From positions 6,601 to 70,600 of the forward strand of contig BNTV01000012.1 in NCBI GenBank assembly GCA_025996865.1: a stretch of 64,000 nucleotides of DNA, written 5' to 3'. The translations under genes and the position numbers were made by a program. Below, one piece after another: positions 1 through 8,615 of the stretch; within the stretch, counting starts at the first letter, position 1; each line of letters begins with the position of its first letter. This DNA comes from Bacteroidia bacterium (GTDB lineage: Bacteria; Bacteroidota; Bacteroidia; Bacteroidales; Azobacteroidaceae). The notes under the pieces were generated by a model. That model made no database searches. It had not been told where the DNA came from and saw nothing but the letters and a program-made list of their open reading frames with translations.

Positions 1-176
1 ACTGGTTAGAGGATGAAAATCCGGATAGCTATTTTGAGTTTCGTTTACACAAAAATGAGTTAACCGGCGGACTTGTGTTGGAGATCACCGATTTTGCCGA
101 GGAGCATGAAAAAGAAGATGCGATAAACCTTTGGGAGACGGAGATTCGATCGCTTCGGAGAACACTCGGGTTGTAA
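1..176 (+). CDS. START-like domain protein, C-terminal fragment
   Basis: The window opens inside a gene read in the frame that ends at the TAA at 174-176. The visible 57 residues include DENPDSYFEFRLHKNEL, an EITDFAEE stretch and a final helix ending SLRRTLGL. This resembles the C-terminus of the small START-like (SRPBCC fold) proteins common in Bacteroidales, which bind a hydrophobic ligand of unknown identity. The start lies outside the window, so length and neighbours cannot be judged. The family call rests on recognition of the tail only. Confidence 0.6.
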   Translation, partial: WLEDENPDSYFEFRLHKNELTGGLVLEITDFAEEHEKEDAINLWETEIRSLRRTLGL

Positions 177-190
177 TATTTTATAAAAAT

Positions 191-1066
191 TCACCGCATT
201 TGGTTGATTTGCTCGGGAGTAAGGTCGGTTAGTTCCGAAATGATGTTCACAGAAAAACCCATTTTTAAACACTTTTTAGTAAATTCTTTTGTTTTTGCCA
301 ACATGCCTTTTTCCATCCCTTTTTCCATATTCAATTCACCGAAATCTCTCATACAAATCTTTACGTCCGCATATTCGGTTACGCTTTTTCTATACTCTCC
401 CATTTCTTTTTCTTTTAATTTGTTTATTCTTGCTGTCTTAAATAATTCATCAAATATTTCATCATGCAATCTTGCCGGCTGTTCTTTTAAGTCCCTAAGA
501 TGCTTGATGCAGTAAATCCAACAATCTAACCTTGTTTCCAATTGCTCCAGTGTTTTCTTAAACTTTGGCAACTCGATTGTTATAAAGTTTAATTTACCTG
601 TTGCTTTTCTCATTGTTTCTCTCTTGATAACATCAAGATGACTCAAACCTTCATCTTCATCTTTGAAGATCTCAAAATTCGCAATTGAAATGCAATAAAG
701 CGATTTCAACTCAAAATCCCATTCACCCTTTATTGCATATTTTTGAATCGGGAAAGTTGAATAAAACAGCATCCTGTCGAGGTAATGCTTTTGATAAACA
801 ACCTGCATTTCAATAATGAAACACTCGTCCCGTTCATTCCTGCAATAAATATCGTACACCGCTTTGCGGTCTTCTTCCGTCATTCCCAATTGTTCCGACT
901 TCAAATAATCTAAACTGATAACTTTACATTCTTCTTCCAACACTTCATTCAGAAAATCAATCAACAATTTTTCGTTTTCAAAAATCTTCTTGAATGCGAA
1001 GTCAGTTAGAAAATTCATGAAGGTTCCCCATTCTCTGTTTTTAAGTTTTGGATTTACCTTTTCCAT
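191..1066 (-). CDS. Rpn family PD-(D/E)XK nuclease / transposase-like protein
   Basis: This 291-aa protein belongs to the Rpn/PDDEXK_2 group, often annotated as a recombination-promoting nuclease or putative transposase. The N-terminus (FLTDFAFKKIFENEKLLIDFLN) is typical of the family. A PD-(D/E)XK-like core is visible with D72 (VYDIYC) and E86-x-Q88 (IIEMQV). The C-terminus holds short MEKGMEKG repeats and a helix ending LTPEQINQMR, also typical. I chose the ATG at 1064-1066 over an upstream TTG because a TACTTTTG promoter box (1121-1128, minus) lies inside the longer reading frame. These genes stand alone and vary in copy number between strains. Confidence 0.88.
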   Translation of the reverse strand: MEKVNPKLKNREWGTFMNFLTDFAFKKIFENEKLLIDFLNEVLEEECKVISLDYLKSEQLGMTEEDRKAVYDIYCRNERDECFIIEMQVVYQKHYLDRMLFYSTFPIQKYAIKGEWDFELKSLYCISIANFEIFKDEDEGLSHLDVIKRETMRKATGKLNFITIELPKFKKTLEQLETRLDCWIYCIKHLRDLKEQPARLHDEIFDELFKTARINKLKEKEMGEYRKSVTEYADVKICMRDFGELNMEKGMEKGMLAKTKEFTKKCLKMGFSVNIISELTDLTPEQINQMR

Positions 1067-1120
1067 ACAAAACCCGTTTTGATTAATCGTTTGATAATTT
1101 TCAGCTTGCCACTTCGATGG

Positions 1121-1128
1121 CAAAAGTA
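1121..1128 (-). promoter_or_regulatory. -7 promoter box for the Rpn gene
   Basis: TACTTTTG on the minus strand matches the Bacteroidota TAnnTTTG -7 consensus, about 55 bp before the chosen ATG. No clear -33 TTTG is seen. Confidence 0.5.
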
Positions 1129-1298
1129 AAAACAAATTTTTGAAATTAATGTGAACGGTATGTTATTTTTAGGTTAACAGTTTATTAACATTCGCTAAAA
1201 AACAAAAAAGCCTGTCTCAAAAGAATATTTGTGCTCATACCGAGATTTTTTCATCCCCAAGATTTCAAAGATTATTTTTCTATCCCAAAATAAATCCG

Positions 1299-1306
1299 TA
1301 ATTTTG
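1299..1306 (+). promoter_or_regulatory. -7 promoter box for the AsmA-family gene
   Basis: TAATTTTG matches TAnnTTTG 23 bp before the ATG at 1330. Confidence 0.5.
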
Positions 1307-1329
1307 CTTCAATAATAAATAACACAATC

Positions 1330-3987
1330 ATGAAAAAGTTTTTGAAAATCGCAGGTCTCATTTTAGTAATTATTTTGTTGGTATTGATTGCTTTACCCTT
1401 TGTTTTCAAAGGTAAAATTGTAGAAACGTTGAAAAGTGAAATCAACAAAACCGTTGATGCGCGAGTTGATTTTGACCGGTTAGGATTGAATTTCTTCCGA
1501 AGTTTTCCGAATGCAACCGTCACATTGGGCAATTTTCACATTGCCGGAATCAACGAATTTGAAAAAGATACCCTTTTCTGTGCGGAAAACCTTTCGGCAA
1601 CCGTCAATCTTAAAAGCCTTTTCGGAAGTTCGGGATATGAAATCGGTAAAATAGTGGTTGACAAAGCCAAAGTGAACCTCCATGTCCTCGAAAACGGAAT
1701 GGCAAATTGGAATATCGTCAAACCGGATGAAACGGCAACCGCCGACAGCACAAAAACTTCGGAGTTTAAACTATCGTTGAAAAGCGTAGCAGTCAATCAT
1801 TCCGATTTTCGTTTCGACAATGATTCAACAAAAATGAATTTTGCACTTCAAGATTTAAACTTGAATTTTTCGGGCGACATGACTGCCGAAAAAACCCGCA
1901 TCAAAACGGATTTTTCAGCCAAAGACATGCGTTTGGTTATGGACAATATTCCTTATTTATCCAATGTGAAAATCAAAGGAAATTCAGCCATCGAAGCCGA
2001 TTTGAAAAATATGCGGTTCACCTTGGCCGAAAATACTTTCCAACTGAATGAAATCAAGGGAAGCATCGAAGGCTGGGTTGCTTTTCCCGACGACACGAAT
2101 ACCGATATGGACATCCAACTGAAAGCGCCCGAAGTTCAATTTAAAGATATTTTGTCCTTGATTCCGGCTATTTACAGCAACGATTTCAAAAACGTGCAAG
2201 CAGCGGGCAACGTAACGCTGGACGCTTCTGCAAAAGGAATTATGAATGAAGAAGTTATTCCGTCATTCAACGTAAAGCTCGGTATCGACAAAGCCTATTT
2301 CCAATATCCGGGAATGCCGAAATCCGTCACCAACATCAGTACGAATATTCAGGCGTTCAATCCAGGCGGTTCGGCAGACAATACGGTCATTGATATTTCC
2401 AAATTCCATTTCGAAATGGGCGGGAATCCTTTCGATTTGAATGTGCACATCAGTCAACCCGTCAGCGATCCGAATTTCCGGTTATCCGCTTTGGGAAAAC
2501 TGAATCTGGGCGATGTCAAAGAAATATATCCTTTGGAAGACATGGAATTGAGCGGAAATCTGGACGCTAACCTGCAACTGGCTTCCCGCATGTCGTACAT
2601 CGAAAAAGAACAATACGACAAAGTGAATGCTTCCGGCGCCTTGAATATCAAGCAAATGCTCGTTAAATCAAAAGAGGGCGAAGACATTCAAATCAACAAT
2701 GCAAATCTGGCATTTTCGCCCCGCTATGTGGACTTGAGTGCATTCTCGGCGCAAATTGGTAAAAATGATATTGCCGGGAACGGAAAATTGGAAAATTTTA
2801 TTCCTTATTTTCTGAAGGACGAAACCCTGAAAGGAACTTTGAATATTAGTTCCAATTACTTGAATCTAAACGATTTTATGTCGGAAGAAGCAACCGATTC
2901 CGCAAAAGACACAACCGCTCCGGGCGTGATAGAAATTCCCAAAAACATCAATTTCGTCATGAACGGTAATTTCAAACAAGTCCTTTTCGACAAAATGGAT
3001 ATGCGCGACATTGCCGGACAAATTACCGTCAAAGACGGAAAAGCCGAAATGAAAAACTTGTCGATGCTTGCTTTGGGTGGAAAGTTGAACGTCACCGGTT
3101 ATTATGACACCGGAAAAAATCCGAAACAACCCGAAGTATCTTTCGATTTGAACATTCAGGAAGCCTCTTTCGTACAGACATTTTCGACCTTTGTAACCAT
3201 TCAGAAACTGGCGCCCATTTTTGAAAATCTGATGGGAAATTACTCAACGCGTTTACAACTGACTTCTCCGCTGGGTGAAGATTTTACACCTGTACTCAGT
3301 GCATTAAGCGCCAATGGTTTGCTGTCATCTTCCAATGTGGAAATTTCAAACAACTCGATTTTGTCGGGCTTGGCAACCGCTTTGAAAAACGAATCCTTGA
3401 AAGATCTGAAAATCAAAGACTTGAAATTACCGTTCTCCATCAACGACGGACGAGTGACAACCAAACCTTTCGATATTAATTTCGGAAGCGGAGTCATGAA
3501 TTTGCAAGGCTCAACCGGTTTAGACCAATCCATTGATTATCTGGCGAAAGTAAACTTGGCGGGCAAATTAACAAACAATTACCTCAACAATGTCAATGTA
3601 AAAATCGGAGGAACTTTCACCAGTCCCAAATTCAGTGTGGATCTGAAAAGCGCAGCCGGTGACTTGTTAGGCAATTTGGCAGGAAAAGTGACCGGCAGTG
3701 AAGAATCTTTATCTCAACAAGTGACTCAAAAAGTGGATGAACAAGCCGAAAAACTTCGCAAAGAAGCCAAAGAGGCCGGCGAAAAATTGGTAGCAGAAGC
3801 TGAAAAACAAGGTCAAAAGCTGATTGATGAAGCCAATAAAACTTCCAATCCTCTGGCAAAAATTGCGGCTGTCAAAGCGGCGGAAGCCGGCGCTAAAAAA
3901 TTGAAAGAAGAAGCGCAGAAGAAAGCGGTGCAACTAAATGAGGAGGCAGAAAAACAGATTCGTAATCTAACAGAAAAAATACAATAA
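1330..3987 (+). CDS. AsmA family envelope protein
   Basis: An 885-aa protein with an N-terminal membrane anchor (about residues 4-27, very rich in I/L/V). A long beta-rich body of the AsmA/TamB-like type follows, for example the opening DFDRLGLNFFRSFPNATV and late IDYLAKVNLAGKL. AsmA-like proteins are large periplasmic bridge-like proteins linked to outer-membrane lipid homeostasis. The last 95 residues or so form a charged Ala/Glu/Lys-rich coiled coil (EAEKQGQKLIDEANK), which is common in Bacteroidota members. It is monocistronic, with its own promoter box (1299) and a strong terminator (4016-4053). Confidence 0.9.
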   Translation: MKKFLKIAGLILVIILLVLIALPFVFKGKIVETLKSEINKTVDARVDFDRLGLNFFRSFPNATVTLGNFHIAGINEFEKDTLFCAENLSATVNLKSLFGSSGYEIGKIVVDKAKVNLHVLENGMANWNIVKPDETATADSTKTSEFKLSLKSVAVNHSDFRFDNDSTKMNFALQDLNLNFSGDMTAEKTRIKTDFSAKDMRLVMDNIPYLSNVKIKGNSAIEADLKNMRFTLAENTFQLNEIKGSIEGWVAFPDDTNTDMDIQLKAPEVQFKDILSLIPAIYSNDFKNVQAAGNVTLDASAKGIMNEEVIPSFNVKLGIDKAYFQYPGMPKSVTNISTNIQAFNPGGSADNTVIDISKFHFEMGGNPFDLNVHISQPVSDPNFRLSALGKLNLGDVKEIYPLEDMELSGNLDANLQLASRMSYIEKEQYDKVNASGALNIKQMLVKSKEGEDIQINNANLAFSPRYVDLSAFSAQIGKNDIAGNGKLENFIPYFLKDETLKGTLNISSNYLNLNDFMSEEATDSAKDTTAPGVIEIPKNINFVMNGNFKQVLFDKMDMRDIAGQITVKDGKAEMKNLSMLALGGKLNVTGYYDTGKNPKQPEVSFDLNIQEASFVQTFSTFVTIQKLAPIFENLMGNYSTRLQLTSPLGEDFTPVLSALSANGLLSSSNVEISNNSILSGLATALKNESLKDLKIKDLKLPFSINDGRVTTKPFDINFGSGVMNLQGSTGLDQSIDYLAKVNLAGKLTNNYLNNVNVKIGGTFTSPKFSVDLKSAAGDLLGNLAGKVTGSEESLSQQVTQKVDEQAEKLRKEAKEAGEKLVAEAEKQGQKLIDEANKTSNPLAKIAAVKAAEAGAKKLKEEAQKKAVQLNEEAEKQIRNLTEKIQ

Positions 3988-4015
3988 ACAAACTCAACCA
4001 ATACTTGTTTTCAAA

Positions 4016-4053
4016 AAGAAGCTGTCTCAAAATCGCTTTTGAGACAGCTTCTT
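4016..4053 (+). terminator. Rho-independent terminator after the AsmA-family gene
   Basis: A perfect 17-bp inverted repeat (4016-4032 with 4037-4053, core AGCTGTCTCAAAA) closes on a 4-nt loop and is followed by TTTG, 28 bp after the AsmA stop. A related fragment (CCTGTCTCAAAAG) lies at about 1211-1223, upstream of the same gene. Confidence 0.8.
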
Positions 4054-4132
4054 TTGCTTGTTACCGAAGCATTAACAGAAATATCTGAATTATTTTTCCC
4101 ACCATTCACATACATATCAATATATTTTTTAT

Positions 4133-4140
4133 TAACTTTG
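4133..4140 (+). promoter_or_regulatory. -7 promoter box for the TlpA-like gene
   Basis: TAACTTTG, a consensus Bacteroidota -7 element, 62 bp before the ATG at 4203. Confidence 0.6.
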
Positions 4141-4202
4141 TCAAAATTATACGAAACGGTCATAATTCAGTATGATTTCGCAATGATTTTTTTTCTAAAT
4201 TT

Positions 4203-5420
4203 ATGAAAATAAAACATTATTTATTTTTTCTGATGATACTATCAGCATGCACTCCCCGTTCCGGCGAGCGGCAAGACGGACTTTGGCGCGGCGAATTGGC
4301 CATAGCCGGCAACAAACAAGCGCCATTCCTGTTTGAAATGAAAAATATGAATACCGATTCCACCGTAATGACATTGATAAACGGTGAAGAACGTGTTCCG
4401 CTTACAGGTATTGCTTATTCTTCCGATTCGGTAATCATTCCCATTGCGTCTTTCGATGCCGTGATAAAGGCGAAAATATCCGGCGATTCGATGACCGGAC
4501 TTTTCTTGAAAAATTATGTTGAAAACGACAAAGGGATTCCTTTCAAAGCCGAAAGAGGAAAAATTTCCCGTTTCGAACCGGTTGTCCAACCGGCTTCTTT
4601 TTCAATTAACGGCAAATGGGATGTTTTTTTCATTGAAGAATCGGATACGAGTTACAATGTTGGTATTTTCACCACTGAAAACCAAATTGTTACCGGATCT
4701 ATTCTGACCAATTCGGGAGATTTGCGTTTCTTGGAAGGAATTGTTACCGAAAACGGTGTTAAATTATCGGCATTCAGTGGATTAAGTCCGTATTTGATTG
4801 AAATCCGTTTCCTCGACAATGATAACTTTGAAGGTGAATTTTATACGGCAAGAAGCAAAACCAAGCTGACCGGCGTGCGTAACGACAACGCAACTTTAGC
4901 CGATGCCTACAGTCTGGCTAAAATGAAACCCGGTTTTGACCGCCTTCATTTTCAATTGCCGGATATGGATGGGAAAAGGGTTTCACCCGGCGATGACCGG
5001 TATAAAGGAAAAGTTGTAATCGTTTCTATTTTGGGAAGTTGGTGTCCGAATTGCATGGATGAAGCGAAATTTTTAGCGCCTTGGTACAAAGAAAACAAAA
5101 ACCGCGGCGTAGAAATTATCGGCTTGGCATTTGAACGCAAAGACGATTTTGATTACGCAAAAACAACCGTCAACCGGTTGAAAGCGGCAGACGATATTCA
5201 GTACGATATTTTATTCGCTGGAAAAGCCGCTCCCGCTACGATTGCCAAGGTTTTGCCGGAAATTGAGAATTTCTCAAGTTATCCGACAACGATTTTCATT
5301 GATAAACAGGGCAAAGTACGGAAAATCCATACAGGTTTCAGCGGCCCGGCGACCGGATTGTTTTACAAGGAATTTCAAACGGAGTTCAACGCTCTGGTTG
5401 ATTCTCTGCTTGCCGAATAA
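4203..5420 (+). CDS. TlpA-like thioredoxin-family lipoprotein
   Basis: A 405-aa envelope thiol-disulfide protein. The signal peptide ends in the lipobox LSAC (Cys16), so it is probably a lipoprotein. Residues of about 20-235 form a beta-rich N-terminal domain. The C-terminal third is a thioredoxin/TlpA fold with the active-site W280-C-P-N-C284 and the family's late cis-Pro region (SSYPTTIFID). TlpA-type proteins reduce periplasmic disulfides, for example during cytochrome c maturation, but Bacteroidota have many paralogues of unknown substrate. The next gene starts 31 bp downstream on the same strand and may be co-transcribed. Confidence 0.88.
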   Translation: MKIKHYLFFLMILSACTPRSGERQDGLWRGELAIAGNKQAPFLFEMKNMNTDSTVMTLINGEERVPLTGIAYSSDSVIIPIASFDAVIKAKISGDSMTGLFLKNYVENDKGIPFKAERGKISRFEPVVQPASFSINGKWDVFFIEESDTSYNVGIFTTENQIVTGSILTNSGDLRFLEGIVTENGVKLSAFSGLSPYLIEIRFLDNDNFEGEFYTARSKTKLTGVRNDNATLADAYSLAKMKPGFDRLHFQLPDMDGKRVSPGDDRYKGKVVIVSILGSWCPNCMDEAKFLAPWYKENKNRGVEIIGLAFERKDDFDYAKTTVNRLKAADDIQYDILFAGKAAPATIAKVLPEIENFSSYPTTIFIDKQGKVRKIHTGFSGPATGLFYKEFQTEFNALVDSLLAE

Positions 5421-5451
5421 TCCGGAAAAAGGCTATTATATATTTTACAGC

Positions 5452-6288
5452 ATGATTTCAATCATTATTTGTTCCAGAAACAAGGACATTCCCGAACAAC
5501 TCAAATCAAATATTGAAGCCACTATCGGTGTTCAATATGAACTTGTTGTGATTGACAACTCAAAGCAAGACTATTCGATTTTTTCGGCTTACAATGAAGG
5601 AATCCGGCGCGCTTCATATAATTATCTTTGTTTCATGCATGAAGATATACTATACTGTTCAGACGACTGGGGAAAAAAAGTAATCGCCCATTTGTCGGCG
5701 CCGGAAATAGGATTGATTGGCTTGGCCGGCTCTTATTATTTGTTGCATATTCCTTCGCCTTGGTTCAAAGCAAAACCACGGGTAAAAAACCTGATACAAA
5801 CCAGGAGACCATCGAAGGCTCCCAAACATTATACCTTGGATGAATGTAAAAAAGTTGTTTGTGTGGATGGATTCTGGTTTTGTTCGCGAAAAGACGTCTT
5901 TATGCAAATTGCCTTTGATGAAAAAATATTCAATCGGTTTCATTTTTACGATTTGGATATTTCCATGCAGATACACGAAAAAGGCTATTCGATTTATATC
6001 ATTCCCGATATTACCGTTAACCATTTTTCGGGCGGTTCCCTCAACAAACAATGGCTTGAATCGGCTTATCTTTTTCATGAAAAGTGGAAACATAGCCTGC
6101 CTGTTACGGTCTATCCATCGTTGAAAAAGAGTCCATTGGTCGAAGTAAAAGCTTTTCGGGATTTGCTTTACCTGCATAAAAAACACAAAGTCCCCATTAC
6201 AGGTGCCATACGGCGGATTGGATGGGATAATTTGAAGTTCGGTATCGTAGGTGCATATTTATTATTAATGCTCAAACGTCTGTTTTAA
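5452..6288 (+). CDS. Glycosyltransferase family 2-like protein
   Basis: A 278-aa putative glycosyltransferase. It opens with a GT-A beta strand and nucleotide-sugar region (MISIIICSRN), then LVVIDNS and a conserved FMHED motif (H63-E64-D65) where classical GT2 enzymes carry DxD. It ends in a short hydrophobic helix. This resembles the Glyco_tranf_2_5-like group. The open frame extends upstream into the TlpA-like gene, but the ATG at 5452 starts exactly at the conserved N-terminus. It meets the GT9 gene tail to tail with 1 bp between stops. Its acceptor is probably a surface glycan (inferred from neighbours). Confidence 0.82.
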   Translation: MISIIICSRNKDIPEQLKSNIEATIGVQYELVVIDNSKQDYSIFSAYNEGIRRASYNYLCFMHEDILYCSDDWGKKVIAHLSAPEIGLIGLAGSYYLLHIPSPWFKAKPRVKNLIQTRRPSKAPKHYTLDECKKVVCVDGFWFCSRKDVFMQIAFDEKIFNRFHFYDLDISMQIHEKGYSIYIIPDITVNHFSGGSLNKQWLESAYLFHEKWKHSLPVTVYPSLKKSPLVEVKAFRDLLYLHKKHKVPITGAIRRIGWDNLKFGIVGAYLLLMLKRLF

Positions 6289-6289
6289 T

Positions 6290-7360
6290 TCATTCTCTCT
6301 TTGGGGTTTTCAATATTCTCCGCAGCATCGGATTTAATTTTTCCCAAACGGCATCCACCGTTAATAACTCAAATTTTTCCTGATAAGACAATTTTTCATC
6401 CCTCGCTTTATCCGACACATCTTCGGGTTCTATCCCCTGAAAGCGGCCGGAAGCATTGGGTAACCATTTCTTTTTACCGACACCCGGCGGATAAATGGCA
6501 AAAGAAGGAACATCCAACGCTTGCGAAATGTGACGAGGTCCCCCTTCGTTGCCGAAAAAGAAATCCGAATCGACCAACAAAGCCGCTAATTCCCTTAGAT
6601 TTCCGGCTTTTACATTGGTAAAAACACAAGGTGGATTGCCCATTTCCTGTTGTAAACGGATAGCGGTGTTTTCTTCTTCCCTTCCTCCGTAATTGAAAAC
6701 GAGTTGAACGTCGTAATTATCAATAATCCGTTGCAGTAACTCCCTCATATACTCCGATTTCCAGACTTTGTGAGTCAAACGGGCAGTCACCGCACAAACC
6801 ATTACCGGCTTTGAGAAATCAATTCCTCCGGAGTGCATCTGCTTGCGAAAAGATTCTTTTTCTTCCGGAGTTACATACACTTTGAAATCCCGGGTATATT
6901 GCACCTTAAAATCTTTTTCCAAAGGAGATAATATATGCAGGATACGCCCTATTTCGTCGTCGTCAATACCCGTATCAGGGCGATAATTGTGAATGAAGCG
7001 ATTGTACGGCTTTTTCCGTCCAATCCGGTACGGACTCGACAGCGAAAACAGCGAAAACCAAAGCGTTTGGAAAGTTGCACGAGGGTCAACAATCACGTCA
7101 TACTTCCCGGAATGCATGATTTGACGCACTTTTTCCAGATAGATTTTCCAATTTTTTATTTCCGCTTTCTTAAAAGAAATAACCCGGTCGATATCGGGAT
7201 GGTTTTCAAAAAGCGGCGCTATTTCAGCATTGAGTACATAATCAATTTCCGCTTTCGGAAAAGTCTTCCGAAGTGAAGAACAAATTGTCGATGAAAGTAC
7301 AGCATCCCCGACTCTTCTGAACCTTAAAACTATAATTTTGCGAATAGAATTAGCATCCAT
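6290..7360 (-). CDS. Glycosyltransferase family 9 (heptosyltransferase-like)
   Basis: A 356-aa GT-B enzyme of the ADP-heptose:LPS heptosyltransferase family. The N-terminal IIVLRFRRVGDAVLSS is the hallmark, followed by a Rossmann-like half. The C-terminal half contains the donor-site region DFFFGNEGGPRHISQAL with the family's G-x-x-H core. It probably adds a sugar to the LPS/lipooligosaccharide inner core. The ATG at 7358-7360 is preferred to the upstream TTG because a TAAGTTTG promoter box lies just upstream. It is divergent from the GT4 gene. Confidence 0.9.
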   Translation of the reverse strand: MDANSIRKIIVLRFRRVGDAVLSSTICSSLRKTFPKAEIDYVLNAEIAPLFENHPDIDRVISFKKAEIKNWKIYLEKVRQIMHSGKYDVIVDPRATFQTLWFSLFSLSSPYRIGRKKPYNRFIHNYRPDTGIDDDEIGRILHILSPLEKDFKVQYTRDFKVYVTPEEKESFRKQMHSGGIDFSKPVMVCAVTARLTHKVWKSEYMRELLQRIIDNYDVQLVFNYGGREEENTAIRLQQEMGNPPCVFTNVKAGNLRELAALLVDSDFFFGNEGGPRHISQALDVPSFAIYPPGVGKKKWLPNASGRFQGIEPEDVSDKARDEKLSYQEKFELLTVDAVWEKLNPMLRRILKTPKRE

Positions 7361-7378
7361 GCATGTATATTTGGGGTA

Positions 7379-7386
7379 CAAACTTA
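7379..7386 (-). promoter_or_regulatory. -7 promoter box for the GT9 gene
   Basis: TAAGTTTG on the minus strand matches TAnnTTTG, 19 bp before the ATG. It is divergent from the GT4 promoter box at 7438. Confidence 0.5.
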
Positions 7387-7437
7387 ATAAAAAATAATTA
7401 AAAACGAATAGGTATCTACAAATTCAAAAAAAATAAC

Positions 7438-7445
7438 TACGTTTG
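7438..7445 (+). promoter_or_regulatory. -7 promoter box for the GT4 gene
   Basis: TACGTTTG matches TAnnTTTG and lies 25 bp before the GTG start at 7470. The next upstream start-like codon (TTG 7443) is inside this box, which argues against it. Confidence 0.55.
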
Positions 7446-7469
7446 TATTGTCTTTATAATATATATCCG

Positions 7470-8615
7470 GTGCGAATAGGATTTGATGCTAAAAGAGCGA
7501 TTCAGAACAACACGGGCTTAGGTAATTACAGCCGGTTTGTCATTGAAGTTTTGTCGGAATATTATCCCGATAGCGCTTATTTTCTTTTTGCGCCGCAAGA
7601 AAAGGACAATGCGCGTTTGAAAAAGCTTCTTTCCCGTCCCAATGTCTTTTTTATTTTTCCTTCCGGCATTTCCAAATTATTGTCTTTATTTTGGCGGCTT
7701 TTCGGAAGCAAAAAGAATATCAATAAAAACCATGTGGAAATTTTCCACGGACTTAGCAATGAACTTCCCGTAAACATTCAAAACACAGGCGTCAAAATGG
7801 TGGTGACCATTCACGATTTGATATTTATTCGCTATCCGCAATATTATCAATGGATTGACCGTAAAATTTATTATTGGAAATTCCGCCGCGCCTGCCGGAA
7901 AGCCGACGTGATTATCGCTATCAGCGAATGTACCAAACGCGATATTATCTCTTTTTTTCACATTCCCGAAGAAAAAATTAAAGTCGTTTATCAGAATTGT
8001 AATCCCCTGTTCAAGCAACCGGTTTCTGACGATAAACGAAAGCAAATAACGGAGAAACACCAACTTCCGGAACAGTATATATTGTATGTGGGCAGCATTG
8101 AACAACGGAAAAATTTGTTATTGGTCGTGAGAGCCTTACAACAAATTCCCGAAAAAATTCATTTGGTTGCCATCGGCAAACCGACTCCTTATCAACAGGA
8201 AGTAGAGCAGTATGCCCGTGAAATGGGATTGGAATCCCGCCTGCACATTAAAAACGATTTTCCTTGTGAAGATTTACCGGCAGCGTACCAATCGGCGACT
8301 GTGTTTGTTTATCCTTCGTTTTTCGAGGGTTTTGGCATTCCGGTGATTGAAGCTTTGTCGAGCGGCGTTCCGGTGATTGCCGCGACCGGTTCCTGTCTGG
8401 AAGAGGCCGGCGGACCGGATTCGATTTATGTTAATCCCCATGATGAAACGGAATTAGCGGTTAAAATCCGTGAAATATCAGAAAACCAAGACTTGGCGAA
8501 AAAGATGGTGGAGCAAGGGTTGGTGTATATGAAACGATTTGAGCCTCAGCGGATTGCGGTGGAGATAATGGGGATATATCAGGGGTGTTTCACAGGAACA
8601 AATCAGCAAGCGTAA
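7470..8615 (+). CDS. Glycosyltransferase family 4
   Basis: A 381-aa GT-B retaining glycosyltransferase. The start RIGFDAKRAIQNNTGLGNYS carries the acceptor-side G-x-G-NY motif. The donor-side E286-x7-E294 motif (EGFGIPVIE) is intact. The start is best placed at GTG 7470: a promoter box overlaps the longer start at 7443, and family members begin at this RIGFDA strand. It belongs with the nearby GT2, GT9 and WaaP-like genes in surface-glycan assembly. Its last 26 bp overlap the 3' end of the convergent ATPase gene. Confidence 0.9.
   Translation: MRIGFDAKRAIQNNTGLGNYSRFVIEVLSEYYPDSAYFLFAPQEKDNARLKKLLSRPNVFFIFPSGISKLLSLFWRLFGSKKNINKNHVEIFHGLSNELPVNIQNTGVKMVVTIHDLIFIRYPQYYQWIDRKIYYWKFRRACRKADVIIAISECTKRDIISFFHIPEEKIKVVYQNCNPLFKQPVSDDKRKQITEKHQLPEQYILYVGSIEQRKNLLLVVRALQQIPEKIHLVAIGKPTPYQQEVEQYAREMGLESRLHIKNDFPCEDLPAAYQSATVFVYPSFFEGFGIPVIEALSSGVPVIAATGSCLEEAGGPDSIYVNPHDETELAVKIREISENQDLAKKMVEQGLVYMKRFEPQRIAVEIMGIYQGCFTGTNQQA

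Noticed and set aside
1136-1329. Searched this and other gaps for tRNA or rRNA genes
   Set aside because: No cloverleaf with a GTTCGANTC-type T-arm and no rRNA signature was seen in any gap.
5659-6186. 175-codon antisense frame in the GT2-like gene
   Set aside because: No domain, no promoter box, fully inside a conserved glycosyltransferase.
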